Source: an uncultured Prevotellaceae bacterium (GTDB taxonomy: Bacteria; Bacteroidota; Bacteroidia; Bacteroidales; Muribaculaceae). Taken from it: a stretch of DNA of 64,000 nt. The notes beneath the pieces are model-generated. The model was not told the origin of the DNA and made no database searches. It saw only the letters and a list, made by a program, of their open reading frames with translations. The position numbers and the translations under genes are program-made. This document shows, piece after piece, positions 35,568 through 43,507 of the stretch (within the stretch, counting starts at the first letter, position 1; every line of letters starts with the position of its first letter). The stretch lies in the NCBI GenBank assembly GCA_900541935.1, contig UQLZ01000004.1, positions 22,712 to 86,711 on the forward strand, given 5' to 3'.

Positions 35568-36412
35568 TACTAATTGCAGATTGTGGTTCCACAAAAATTG
35601 ACTGGTGCGTGGTTTCGCACGGTGAAGTAAAATTACAGGTGTTTACTTCAGGTATTAATGCTTTATTGATGCCGGAAGATCAAATACGTGAGACTTTGGC
35701 AAAAGAACTTGCTCCTCAAGTTGCAGGTTTTGATATTGACCAAGTTTATTATTATGGTGCAGGTTGCCTTTTCGAAGACATTTGTGCAAATGTTAGAAGA
35801 GCAATCAAGGCTAATATTCCTTCGGCAGAAGTAATTGAAGTGCATTCAGACCTTCTTGCTGCTGCGCGTGCTTTGTGCGGTGATAGTGAAGGTATAGCTT
35901 GTATAATGGGTACAGGTTCTAATTCTTGCTACTATGACGGTAAGGAAATAGTTGACAACGTTTCTCCTCTTGGCTATATCCTCGGTGACGAGGGTAGTGG
36001 TGCCGTTCTCGGTAAATTGCTTGTTGGCGACGTTTTGAAGAAACAGTTGCCGGAGGCTCTTTGCGAAAAGTTCCTTGCTGAGAATAATCTTGACCGTCAG
36101 AAAATTATTGAAAACGTTTACAAGAAACCGGCAGCAAACCGTTTCCTTGCTTCTCTGACTCCGTTCTTGATTAAGAATATCGAAGAGCCTGCTGTTCACC
36201 GCTTGGTGCTTAATGCTTTCAAGGCATTCTTCGTTAGAAATATCGAAAACTACAAGAACTACAAGGAACTCCCTGTTTGCTTTGTTGGTTCTATTGCTTT
36301 CTACTATCGCGAAGTTCTTGAAGAGGCTGCTAAGTCGCTTGACATTAAGATCGGTACTGTTATTAAGAGTCCGATGGAAGGTTTGGTAAAATATCACTCA
36401 AATAATAAATAA
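35564..36412 (+). CDS. murK: N-acetylmuramic acid kinase MurK (BadF/BadG family)
   Basis: 282-residue cytoplasmic ASKHA-fold kinase predicted to make MurNAc-6-phosphate. Nucleotide loops are canonical: phosphate-1 DCGSTKIDW at the N-terminus, phosphate-2 MGTGSNSCYYDG, and LGDEGSGAVLG. The probable catalytic Asp lies in HSDLLAAARA. It overlaps murT by four bases (ATGA) and murQ follows after 4 bases, matching the transcriptionally linked trio of T. forsythia. GlcNAc may also be accepted. It is paralogous to the gene at 21152-21988, whose loops are altered. Confidence 0.87.
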   Translation: MILIADCGSTKIDWCVVSHGEVKLQVFTSGINALLMPEDQIRETLAKELAPQVAGFDIDQVYYYGAGCLFEDICANVRRAIKANIPSAEVIEVHSDLLAAARALCGDSEGIACIMGTGSNSCYYDGKEIVDNVSPLGYILGDEGSGAVLGKLLVGDVLKKQLPEALCEKFLAENNLDRQKIIENVYKKPAANRFLASLTPFLIKNIEEPAVHRLVLNAFKAFFVRNIENYKNYKELPVCFVGSIAFYYREVLEEAAKSLDIKIGTVIKSPMEGLVKYHSNNK

Positions 36413-36416
36413 GATT

Positions 36417-37238
36417 ATGGCATTTGTAAAAATAAGTGAGCAATCATCGCTTTACAATGACTTGGAGAAAAAGTCAGTAAGAGAAATTCTTGAAGACATC
36501 AATACAGAGGACCATAAGGTTGCTGATGCTGTTCAAAAGGCTATCCCACAAATCGACAAACTTGTTACTGGTATTGTTGAAAGAATGAAAAAGGGCGGAC
36601 GTATCTTCTATATCGGTGCTGGTACTTCTGGTCGTCTTGGAGTACTCGACGCTTCTGAAATTCCTCCTACATTCGGCATGGATCCTTCTTGGGTTATCGG
36701 CCTTATTGCTGGTGGTGACACTGCTCTTCGCAACCCAGTAGAAAATGCTGAGGACGATACAGTTCAAGGTTGGAAAGACTTGCAGGCATTCGATATCAAT
36801 AGTAAAGATACTGTTATTGGTATTGCTGCTTCCGGTACTACTCCTTACGTTATAGGTGCGTTGAAGACTGCAAGAGAAAATGGTTTGCTTACTGCTGCTA
36901 TCACAAGTAACCCGGATGCTCCAGTTTCTGAAGTTGCTGAAATCGCTATTGAAATGATAGTTGGTCCAGAATATGTTACAGGCTCTTCTCGTATGAAATC
37001 TGGTACAGGTCAAAAGATGATTTGTAACATGATTACTACTTCTGTCATGATTAAGATGGGTCGCGTCAAAGGAAACAAGATGGTTAACATGCAGTTGTCA
37101 AATGCTAAACTTGTTGACCGCGGCGCAAGAATGGTTGCTGAAGAGCTTGGCTTGCCGTATGAAGAGTCTAAGCGTCTTCTCCTTTTGCACGGTTCTGTTA
37201 AACTTGCCGTTGACGCTTATCGTTCAGAACAGCAATAA
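36417..37238 (+). CDS. murQ: N-acetylmuramic acid 6-phosphate etherase MurQ
   Basis: 273-residue cytoplasmic SIS-domain enzyme that cleaves the lactyl ether of MurNAc-6-P to give GlcNAc-6-P and D-lactate. Family signatures are complete: FYIGAGTSGRLGVLDASEIPP (about residues 62-82), GIAASGTTPYVIGAL and the etherase hallmark GSSRMKSGTGQKM. Length and motifs agree with functional MurQ. It is the last gene of the salvage operon, and a long hairpin (37271-37313) lies before the next gene. Confidence 0.95.
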   Translation: MAFVKISEQSSLYNDLEKKSVREILEDINTEDHKVADAVQKAIPQIDKLVTGIVERMKKGGRIFYIGAGTSGRLGVLDASEIPPTFGMDPSWVIGLIAGGDTALRNPVENAEDDTVQGWKDLQAFDINSKDTVIGIAASGTTPYVIGALKTARENGLLTAAITSNPDAPVSEVAEIAIEMIVGPEYVTGSSRMKSGTGQKMICNMITTSVMIKMGRVKGNKMVNMQLSNAKLVDRGARMVAEELGLPYEESKRLLLLHGSVKLAVDAYRSEQQ

Positions 37239-37270
37239 GATAAACTTTTTTAGGTATTTTAATTAATTTC

Positions 37271-37313
37271 ATGGGTTCTTTAAATCGTTATATTGCGAAT
37301 TTAAAGGACCCAT
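37271..37313 (+). terminator. Long hairpin after murQ
   Basis: Fifteen-pair stem (ATGGGTTCTTTAAAT pairing with ATTTAAAGGACCCAT, one G-U) and a 13-base loop. There is no T-run directly after it on the plus strand, so it may act as an attenuating or RNA-stabilising hairpin at the murQ 3' end rather than as a full terminator. Confidence 0.6.
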
Positions 37314-37329
37314 CTTAATAAACTCAGAT

Positions 37330-37998
37330 ATGAAGAAAGTAATCTTATCTACACTTTCTATGCTTTTATTAGCAGGTTCAGCATTCGCACAAAAGAAATA
37401 CGAGTATAATGAATATTACTATCAAAAATCCACTCTATTCGCCCAGTTACCTATTGAGAGTAGTGATATAGTTTTCTTGGGCGACAGCCAGACTGACGGC
37501 TGTGAGTGGGCGGAAATCCTCGGTATGGATAATGTGAAGAACAGAGGCATAAGTTCTGATGTTATTCAGGGACTTTCAGACAGGTTGGAGCCTATTTTGA
37601 AAGGTAAACCGCAGAAATTGTTCATTCTTTGCGGTGTAAATGATATATCTCATGACATTAGTGCTGACAGCATTGCAACCGCTATGAGGAAACTGATATT
37701 GAAGGTTAAGAAAGGCACTCCGACAACAAAGATTTATTTGCAAAGCCTATTGCCTATCGACAATTCATTCCGCCGCTATAAGGCGATGATTGGAAAGGAG
37801 CAGGTAATTGTTGATGCAAATAAATTGCTTGTAAATGTGGCAAGAGAAGAAGGCGTTACATGGATTGACCTGTTTTCAAAAATGGTTGACGAAAATACAG
37901 GGGCTATGAAGAAAGGGCTTACTAACGATGGTTTGCACCTTCTTGGTGACGGCTATCAAATTTGGAAAGAGACAATTCTTCCGTATATTGAAGAATAA
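37330..37998 (+). CDS. Exported SGNH/GDSL-family hydrolase
   Basis: 222-residue protein with a signal peptide (VILSTLSMLLLAGSAFA) and all SGNH blocks: GDSQTDG (nucleophile Ser in block I), NRGISSD (block II), CGVNDI (block III) and DGLHLLGDGY (block V, Asp-x-x-His). It therefore acts as an esterase outside the cytoplasm. Because it follows the salvage operon closely, removal of O-acetyl groups from peptidoglycan sugars is a reasonable guess, since O-acetylation blocks several muramidases. Other acyl esters are possible. It ends at a two-way terminator (38001-38024). Confidence 0.85.
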   Translation: MKKVILSTLSMLLLAGSAFAQKKYEYNEYYYQKSTLFAQLPIESSDIVFLGDSQTDGCEWAEILGMDNVKNRGISSDVIQGLSDRLEPILKGKPQKLFILCGVNDISHDISADSIATAMRKLILKVKKGTPTTKIYLQSLLPIDNSFRRYKAMIGKEQVIVDANKLLVNVAREEGVTWIDLFSKMVDENTGAMKKGLTNDGLHLLGDGYQIWKETILPYIEE

Positions 37999-38000
37999 TA

Positions 38001-38024
38001 AAAGGTTGGTTTAAACCAGCCTTT
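38001..38024. terminator. Bidirectional terminator
   Basis: Stem AAAGGTTGGT / ACCAGCCTTT (one G-U) with loop TTAA, flanked by A and T runs. It serves the SGNH gene on the plus strand and the convergent small gene on the minus strand. Confidence 0.8.
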
Positions 38025-38026
38025 TA

Positions 38027-38599
38027 TTATTTGTAGTATTCAATTTCGCGGCTTTCGATATAGTTATCGGTTTTTGAGCCTTCTTTGTTGGAGATGCTGA
38101 CTTGGTTAACGCTTCTGGTAATCCAGTTGCCTTTGCTGTCAAAAGTGTAATGTGAATATTTGCATTCAACGTTTGTTGTGTCTGACTTATCGATGAGCAG
38201 TGCTTTCTTTGCGGAAACATAACCATCTTCCGAGTATTCGAATGTTATTTCTTTCTTGAAATTTTCCCAACTTTTAAACTGTCCTTTATCCTTAATGGAT
38301 ATTGGTTTGTTTTGGTCGTTATATTCGATAATAGTTTCATAAAAGAGAAAGGTTTTGTCTTTCCTTTTCATGTCACCCTGTTTATCAAGAGGGTAGCCAT
38401 TCTTGTCATATCTGAAACTGTCTAAACCGGTAAATTTACCGTCTTTTGTGAATTCCGGATAATCAATAAATGCTTTGTCACGAGTATGGTATTTTATTTT
38501 TTTGATATTACCAGAAGCCTCGTAGAGAACTGCTGCTTTGTATTCCTGTGCCTGGCACAAAAATGAAAAAGCAATTAAGAGTAATGTTAGTTTTCTCAT
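38027..38599 (-). CDS. Small exported protein with YD-like beta repeats
   Basis: 190-residue protein with a signal peptide (LTLLLIAFSFLCQAQ). The mature part is a series of short beta units of the type FRYDKNGYP, EFTKDGKFTG, FEYSEDGY and YTFDSKGNW, resembling YD or MORN-like repeats in Bacteroidota secreted proteins. No catalytic residues or lipobox are visible. It starts 5 bases after the stop of the decayed gene upstream (38605-39129), so the two were probably one operon. Function unknown. Confidence 0.7.
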   Translation of the reverse strand: MRKLTLLLIAFSFLCQAQEYKAAVLYEASGNIKKIKYHTRDKAFIDYPEFTKDGKFTGLDSFRYDKNGYPLDKQGDMKRKDKTFLFYETIIEYNDQNKPISIKDKGQFKSWENFKKEITFEYSEDGYVSAKKALLIDKSDTTNVECKYSHYTFDSKGNWITRSVNQVSISNKEGSKTDNYIESREIEYYK

Positions 38600-38604
38600 A
38601 GTAA

Positions 38605-39129
38605 TTATAGGTTTAGAGTTTCATATTTTTCTTTCCAGTATTCTGTGCTATAGTAATTGTGTTTTATAATTGGTTAAACTATAATCGCCTGATTCAATAC
38701 AAGTGAGAGTTAAATTATGCAATCTGCCCATTTCAGTAGTATATTTGAATTCTGTTGGTATTTTTAAGTTGGCATTAAGTTTAATATATTCTGCTTCTGA
38801 AATGTCAATATCTTTATATATAGTTTGAGAGTAAGCTGCTTCTATTTCTTTAATACTAAGCCCTTTCATTGTAGCTCGTGAAAATTCTGTAACTCCTGCT
38901 TTAAAAGAAAGAGTCCCCTATGGCAGTGACTACTCCACATATCCAAGCACCAACTTTCCCCCCAACTTTATTACCGATAGTTGCACCAGAAAAACCACCT
39001 TTGACATCAGCGACTACAATGTTGCATATGTTCGCTGTTTTCTTCCGAAAAACTTGTTTTAGGTTCTTCAACGCTACTTCCTATGCAAAAAAATGCAAAT
39101 AAGGATAAAATGATAAAATACTTTTCCGT
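38605..39129 (-). pseudogene. Degenerate lipoprotein-like gene with glycine-rich segment
   Basis: No single frame spans this stretch, but four frame segments line up into one product of about 170 residues. (1) From 39129: a hydrophobic leader KYFIILSLFAFFCIGSS, with ACG where ATG would be expected. (2) A glycine-rich part GGFSGATIGNKVGGKVGAW. (3) A segment containing MKGLSIKEIEAAYSQ. (4) A tail HNYYSTEYWKEKYETLNL ending at 38605. Each junction needs one base removed, and each can be placed in a homopolymer (AAAA, GGGG, AAAA). Either a decayed gene or several sequencing insertions. The glycine-rich part recalls bacteriocin-like or membrane-inserting peptides, but I do not recognise the family. 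Part (3) alone appears as a 73-codon reading frame (38648-38869). Confidence 0.6.
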
Positions 39130-39134
39130 AATTT

Positions 39135-39490
39135 AAATATTAATTATGTTAATAAGTGTTTTTATAGATGCATATATATAGCAAATATTTTTATACGCAA
39201 AAAAATAACGAGAAAAAATAACATAAATAGCAAAATTTGTAACCAACTGTAATTATTATTGTCGAAATAAAAATAATATGTAGTTTTTGTATAAAAGAGC
39301 AATTAATATAAATTAATGTTTATCTGTAGGGCTATATGGTATAAAGTGTGTATTTATTATAATAGATGAAAGATGAGGGTATTAATTGTGAACTTCTTAG
39401 TCGCTATCGGAGTTCGACCTCAGTCAATTTATCGGAGTAAAATATAGTAGATCTTGTGTAAAGTGTTGCAGAGTATTAATTCTGATGTTC
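39135..39490. other. AT-rich intergenic stretch without a recognised gene
   Basis: About 355 bases. No reading frame of note, no tRNA, and no clear promoter box for either neighbour. A short TTCGA-containing stretch near 39412 does not fold as a tRNA T-arm. Confidence 0.5.
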
Positions 39491-39492
39491 CT

Positions 39493-39527
39493 AAAATGGG
39501 TTGCATTATTTTGGGTGCAACCCATTT
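39493..39527. terminator. Terminator of the aminosugar operon
   Basis: Perfect stem AAATGGGTTGCA / TGCAACCCATTT with a 10-base loop. It lies 4 bases beyond the stop of the minus-strand aminotransferase gene and is flanked by A/T runs on both sides. Confidence 0.85.
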
Positions 39528-39530
39528 ATT

Positions 39531-40649
39531 TTAAACTTTGTATTCGTTAATTATTTGTGCTATTTCGTGGAAATGCTCTAATGGAGTTCCTTCGGTTATC
39601 GGCAGGCTTACGACTCGCTCTGCAAGCGATTCTGTAACTGGCAGGTCTGCGTGTGCGTAACCATTGTAGCAGGGTTGCTTGTGCGGTGGTGTGGGGTAGT
39701 GCAAGTCTGTTTCAACGCCATTGCTTTCAAGGTATTCTCTGAATTTATTTCGGTCGGAAACGGTAACGACATATTGGTGCCAAACATTGCCTTCTTTGAA
39801 TAGAGGTTTGCCAATAAGAGGATTCGTTATTTCCGCTTCGTAAATGGCAGCCCTTTCGCGGCGTTGCCTTGTTATGCTGTCAAGATGCTTTAACTTTACA
39901 CTGAGCATTGCTGCCTGAACTTCGTCCATACGGCAGTTGTTACCTTGGAATGGGTTGAAATATCTTTTTGTTGAGCCGTAGTTTGCGAGTGCTCTAACTC
40001 TTTCAGCCAGTTCGCAGTCGTTAGTTGCAACGGCACCGGCATCGCCTAATGCGCCGAGGTTCTTTGTTGGGTAGAAACTGAAAGCGGCGGCATCGCCCAG
40101 TGCTCCAGTATTGTGCTGTCCGCCAAAGCCTGCTAAGTCGGCAGTTGCCGCTATTGCTTGGGCATTATCTTCAATCACCTTCAGATTGTACTTTTTTGCA
40201 ATGTTGTAGAGTTTCTCGTCCCAGCAGGCTGCACCGTAAAGATGAACAACCATAATAGCCTTCGTTCTTGGTGTTATGTATTTCTCCAGTTTGTCAGTGT
40301 CGAGATTGTAGGTCTTTTCCGATGGCTCTGCAAAAACAGGGGTAAGTCCGTTATCAGATATAGCAAGTACTGATGCTATGAAAGTATTTCCAGGGACTAT
40401 AACCTCGTCACCCGGTTTCATCGTTCCAAGAGAGAGATATGCCTTTAGGATAAGACGGAGAGCATCGAGTCCGTTGCTGCAAGCGATAATATTCTTTACA
40501 TTGCAATAATCGGCAAGTTCCTTTTCGAAATTGTCAACACTTTGTCCGCGAAGATACCAGCCAGAAGCGATAACCTTGTCGGCTGCTTCCTGCAGTTCTT
40601 TCTCGTATGGCTTGTTGATTTCCTTTAGGGATATAAATGGGTATTTCAT
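39531..40649 (-). CDS. DegT/DnrJ/EryC1/StrS sugar aminotransferase (FdtB-like)
   Basis: 372-residue PLP enzyme that adds an amino group to a nucleotide-linked keto sugar. The PLP lysine is K196 in FYPTKNLGALGD. Other family marks are ACSNGLDALRLIL, PGNTFIASVLA, VHLYGAA and IEDNAQAIAA. With the two FdtA/WxcM-type cupin genes directly upstream (4-base ATGA overlap), the likely reaction is 3-amination of a dTDP-3-keto-6-deoxyhexose, giving Fuc3N- or Qui3N-type sugars for surface glycans. No acetyltransferase or dTDP-glucose genes are nearby, so the pathway must be completed elsewhere. Confidence 0.9.
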   Translation of the reverse strand: MKYPFISLKEINKPYEKELQEAADKVIASGWYLRGQSVDNFEKELADYCNVKNIIACSNGLDALRLILKAYLSLGTMKPGDEVIVPGNTFIASVLAISDNGLTPVFAEPSEKTYNLDTDKLEKYITPRTKAIMVVHLYGAACWDEKLYNIAKKYNLKVIEDNAQAIAATADLAGFGGQHNTGALGDAAAFSFYPTKNLGALGDAGAVATNDCELAERVRALANYGSTKRYFNPFQGNNCRMDEVQAAMLSVKLKHLDSITRQRRERAAIYEAEITNPLIGKPLFKEGNVWHQYVVTVSDRNKFREYLESNGVETDLHYPTPPHKQPCYNGYAHADLPVTESLAERVVSLPITEGTPLEHFHEIAQIINEYKV

Positions 40650-41092
40650 TTTTGCTCCTTGTCTTTTGTGAGGTTGATAAATTCTTTATAGTCTCTGACA
40701 TAATCTTTTTCATCGTAGTAGTCAGAGGCGAGGGATAGGCAGACCGAGCCAGAAGAAAAATTATTCAGTTCAATCCAGATGCCCGGTATAATGTGCAGAC
40801 CCTTGTTAGAACGGTTTAAAGTTACCGTAGTTTTGCTTTTGCCGTCGTCAAGTACAACATCGAAACTGCCGCTAACTGCGATAATGAATCTGTGGCAGTT
40901 ATAGTGCGAGTGTCCGCCACGCTCAGCGCCACCGGGTACGTCATAGATATAATATACCCTTTTGACATCAAACGGAAAATCAGACTGTCCGTTTTCTACG
41001 ACGGAAAGGTTTCCGTTTTCGTGGTGGTGGGTGTCAAAAGTATAGATTTTGCAATCGTTTATGCTTGAAGTCTTATGGCTGTTATTTTCCAT
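40646..41092 (-). CDS. WxcM/FdtA-like cupin, dTDP-keto-sugar isomerase (copy with HxH pair)
   Basis: 148-residue cupin from the ATG at 41092 (a TTG at 41098 is also in frame). Motifs VYYIYDVPGGAERGGHSHYNCHRFI and SGSFDVVLDDG define the FdtA/QdtA/WxcM family, which moves the keto group of dTDP-4-keto-6-deoxyglucose from C4 to C3. The two histidines of GGHSH match the catalytic pair of the family. It overlaps the upstream cupin gene by 11 bases and the downstream aminotransferase gene by 4, so the three are one operon. Confidence 0.85.
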   Translation of the reverse strand: MENNSHKTSSINDCKIYTFDTHHHENGNLSVVENGQSDFPFDVKRVYYIYDVPGGAERGGHSHYNCHRFIIAVSGSFDVVLDDGKSKTTVTLNRSNKGLHIIPGIWIELNNFSSGSVCLSLASDYYDEKDYVRDYKEFINLTKDKEQK

Positions 41093-41495
41093 TACCAATC
41101 ATTTTTTTGAATAGTTCAAAATCCTCAATGTAGTCGTTTGGGTCATACTTGTGCGACGATAGTACGAGGGCAACGGAGTTTGTTGAGAAATTATCCAGTT
41201 CCCGCCACATCATATTTGGAATGAAAAGACCGTGATATGACCGGGCGAGGTGAAAACGCCTTGTTTCGTTACCGTCGTTTAGAACAACGTCGAAACTGCC
41301 GGAAAGTGAAATTATTATTTCCGATTGACTTTTAAAAGCATGTCCAAAACGCTTTTTACCGCCAGGAACGTCATAAATCCAATACACTCTTTCCAAGACA
41401 AATGGAATTGATTGGCCATGCTCAAGGAAAGAGAGATTGCCACGAGGGTCACATATCTTTGGTATGTCAATTATTTTAACCGTGTCAAATGCCAT
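41082..41495 (-). CDS. WxcM/FdtA-like cupin, paralogue with altered active-site His
   Basis: 137-residue cupin related to the next gene (VYWIYDVPGGKKRFGHAFKSQ, SGSFDVVLNDG). Where the downstream copy has GGHSH, this one has FGHAF, so the second histidine of the pair is missing. It may be an isomerase with changed specificity or a non-catalytic partner. The ATG at 41495 is used because the longer reading frame would overlap the divergent gene; it begins only about 8 bases past a perfect -7 box, so the message has almost no leader. Confidence 0.82.
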   Translation of the reverse strand: MAFDTVKIIDIPKICDPRGNLSFLEHGQSIPFVLERVYWIYDVPGGKKRFGHAFKSQSEIIISLSGSFDVVLNDGNETRRFHLARSYHGLFIPNMMWRELDNFSTNSVALVLSSHKYDPNDYIEDFELFKKMIGNGK

Positions 41496-41503
41496 AACAT
41501 TTA

Positions 41504-41511
41504 CAAAAGTA
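41504..41511 (-). promoter_or_regulatory. Promoter -7 element TACTTTTG of the aminosugar operon
   Basis: Perfect TAnnTTTG match on the minus strand, eight bases before the ATG at 41495. It mirrors the plus-strand element at 41535-41542 within an inverted repeat. Confidence 0.6.
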
Positions 41512-41541
41512 CATAAAAAACCGAAGTTTTTATGTACCTTT
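41505..41541. repeat. Inverted repeat covering two divergent promoters
   Basis: AAAAGTACATAAAAA on the left and TTTTTATGTACCTTT on the right are inverted copies (one G-T mismatch) separated by a few bases around CCGAAG. Both -7 boxes lie inside the arms, so one bound protein could control both directions. Confidence 0.6.
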
Positions 41542-41542
41542 G
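41535..41542 (+). promoter_or_regulatory. Promoter -7 element TACCTTTG of the DMT transporter gene
   Basis: Perfect TAnnTTTG match on the plus strand, giving a leader of about 80 bases before the ATG at 41628. Confidence 0.6.
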
Positions 41543-41627
41543 CAAAAAAATTCACAGTTGAGTTTTTACTAATATAAGATTTCCTGCAAAGAGCAGGCGT
41601 AAATACCGGTAATTTAAGGTTTGTATT

Positions 41628-42560
41628 ATGTATCAAGAAGTAAAAGGGCATAGTTCTATGCTCCTTGCCAATGTTTTATGGGGGCTTATGTCGCCGATTT
41701 CAAAGAGCCTTATGCTTGGAGGAATACTTAGCCCACTCGTTCTGACTGATATTCGCATAACTGGGGCTATGGTGCTCTTTTGGGTTCTGTCGCTATTCCG
41801 CCCAGTGGAAAAGGTTTCACCGAAGGATATGTTGTCGCTGTTTTTTGCATCGTTGCTTGCTATAGTTTTTAATCAAGGATTTTTTATCCTTGGAGTAAGT
41901 ATGACAAGCCCAGGCACAGCATCCATAATAACAACAAGCCTTCCTTTGTGGACAATGCTTTTTTCAGCGCTGATATTGCATGAACCGATTACGGGAAAGA
42001 AGGTTCTTGGAATTCTTATGGGAGCCATTGGTGCGTTGTTCCTTATACTTGGAGGTAGTTCTTCAGTTGCAGGAAACGGACCGATATGGGGAGATATCTT
42101 TGTTATTCTTGCGGAGATGAGTTATGCTCTGTATATAGTAAAGTATAAGAACTTTATTTCCAAATATTCTCTTGTGACAATCATGAAATGGATGTTTACC
42201 TTTGCATTTCTTAGTATGCTTCCATTTTCGTTAAGTGATGTAGTTGCTACAGAATGGAACTTGCTTGGTTTTAAAGAAATTGCAAGTATTGTCTTTATTG
42301 TTGTAGGGGCAACATTCTTCAGTTATATGCTTGTTCTTGTTGGTCAACGTATTCTTCGTCCAACAATTACAGGTATGTATAACTATGTTCAGCCTATAGT
42401 AGCATGTATGGTTGCCATTTGTATCGGTCTCGACAGTTTTGATGCCGGCAAAATGGTGTCTATAGCATTTATCTTTGGTGGCGTCTATTTGGTAACACAA
42501 AGTTTGAGCCGTAAGGATATGGAGGCAAGGGAGCATCAAAAAATACAAAAACAAGTATAA
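41628..42560 (+). CDS. EamA/DMT-family transporter
   Basis: 310-residue inner-membrane protein with ten predicted helices in two EamA repeats. The first repeat has NVLWGLMSPISKSLMLGG and ends LGILMGAIGALFLILGG; the second starts near residue 150 (WGDIFVILAEMSYALYIV) and ends with the helix IAFIFGGVYLVTQ. The family exports metabolites or amino acids, and the substrate cannot be told. It is transcribed alone from the divergent promoter shared with the aminosugar operon. A hairpin follows at 42569-42594. Confidence 0.87.
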   Translation: MYQEVKGHSSMLLANVLWGLMSPISKSLMLGGILSPLVLTDIRITGAMVLFWVLSLFRPVEKVSPKDMLSLFFASLLAIVFNQGFFILGVSMTSPGTASIITTSLPLWTMLFSALILHEPITGKKVLGILMGAIGALFLILGGSSSVAGNGPIWGDIFVILAEMSYALYIVKYKNFISKYSLVTIMKWMFTFAFLSMLPFSLSDVVATEWNLLGFKEIASIVFIVVGATFFSYMLVLVGQRILRPTITGMYNYVQPIVACMVAICIGLDSFDAGKMVSIAFIFGGVYLVTQSLSRKDMEAREHQKIQKQV

Positions 42561-42568
42561 ACAAGGGA

Positions 42569-42594
42569 ATACATTAAATTTAACTTAATGTATT
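42569..42594 (+). terminator. Hairpin after the DMT transporter gene
   Basis: Ten-pair perfect stem AATACATTAA / TTAATGTATT with a six-base loop, followed by TCTCTAT. It is weak in G and C. Confidence 0.55.
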
Positions 42595-42644
42595 TCTCTA
42601 TATGATAAATATTTATTTCCTTTGCAGGGTTTTTTATCTTTTAA

Positions 42645-43499
42645 ATGGATATGAAAGTTTTCAGAACAGTAAAAGAGTTACAAACAGCAGTAACTGAATA
42701 CCGATTGGCAGGTAAAAGCATCGGTTTGGTGCCAACAATGGGAGCGTTGCATGCAGGTCACCTTTCGTTGGTAGAAAGAGCAAGAAAAGAAAATGATATT
42801 GTAGTGGTCAGCGTCTTTGTTAACCCTACCCAATTTAATAATAAAGAAGATTTGAAGACTTATCCACGCACAGAGGAGCAGGATTGCCGTCTTTTGGAAT
42901 CGGCAGGTTGTGACGGTGTTTTCGTTCCAAGCGTAGAAGAGGTTTATCCTGAAGAAGACACACGCGTTTTCGACCTTGGTCCTGTTGCTGAAGTGATGGA
43001 AGGAAAGTTCCGTCCTGGTCACTTTAACGGTGTTGCACAAGTGGTAAGTAAACTATTTTCTTTTGTTAATCCGACACGAGCATATTTCGGAGAAAAAGAT
43101 TTCCAGCAGATTGCCGTTATCCGTCGCATGGTAGAACTTGAGGGCTTTGATTTGGAAATTGTTTCTTGTCCAATCAAGAGAGAGAATGACGGACTTGCAT
43201 TGAGCAGTCGTAATGTCCGTTTGTCTGCAGAGCAGAGAAAGATAGCGCCAAATATAGCGAAAGTTTTGTCAGAAAGTTGTATCTTTGCAGAAAATCATAC
43301 AGTTGCAGAAACGCACGATTTTGTTGTTAATTCAATAAATGCGTTTGACCAGATGAAGGTAGAGTATTATGATATAGTTGACGGTATAACAATGCAGTCT
43401 GTATCAGATTGGAGCGAGTCAGATTATATTGTAGGTTGTGTAACTGTTTATTGTGGCGAAGTTCGACTAATCGACAATATTTGCTATAAGAAGAAATAA
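42645..43499 (+). CDS. panC: Pantoate--beta-alanine ligase
   Basis: Joins pantoate and beta-alanine with ATP to make pantothenate, the precursor of coenzyme A. The 284-residue protein shows the class I synthetase-like signatures: [15 protein letters not shown] (HxGH), [33 protein letters not shown] and the KMSKS-like [12 protein letters not shown] second ATG six bases on (42651) fits homologues that begin MKVFRTV equally well. panD, which supplies beta-alanine, follows after 8 bases. No panB is present in the window. Confidence 0.96.
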   Translation: MDMKVFRTVKELQTAVTEYRLAGKSIGLVPTMGALHAGHLSLVERARKENDIVVVSVFVNPTQFNNKEDLKTYPRTEEQDCRLLESAGCDGVFVPSVEEVYPEEDTRVFDLGPVAEVMEGKFRPGHFNGVAQVVSKLFSFVNPTRAYFGEKDFQQIAVIRRMVELEGFDLEIVSCPIKRENDGLALSSRNVRLSAEQRKIAPNIAKVLSESCIFAENHTVAETHDFVVNSINAFDQMKVEYYDIVDGITMQSVSDWSESDYIVGCVTVYCGEVRLIDNICYKKK

Positions 43500-43507
43500 T
43501 TAAAGGA

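Noticed and set aside
39400..39425. Stretch with GTTCGACCTC resembling a tRNA T-loop
   Set aside because: The flanking bases do not pair as a T-arm and no acceptor or anticodon stem can be built around it.
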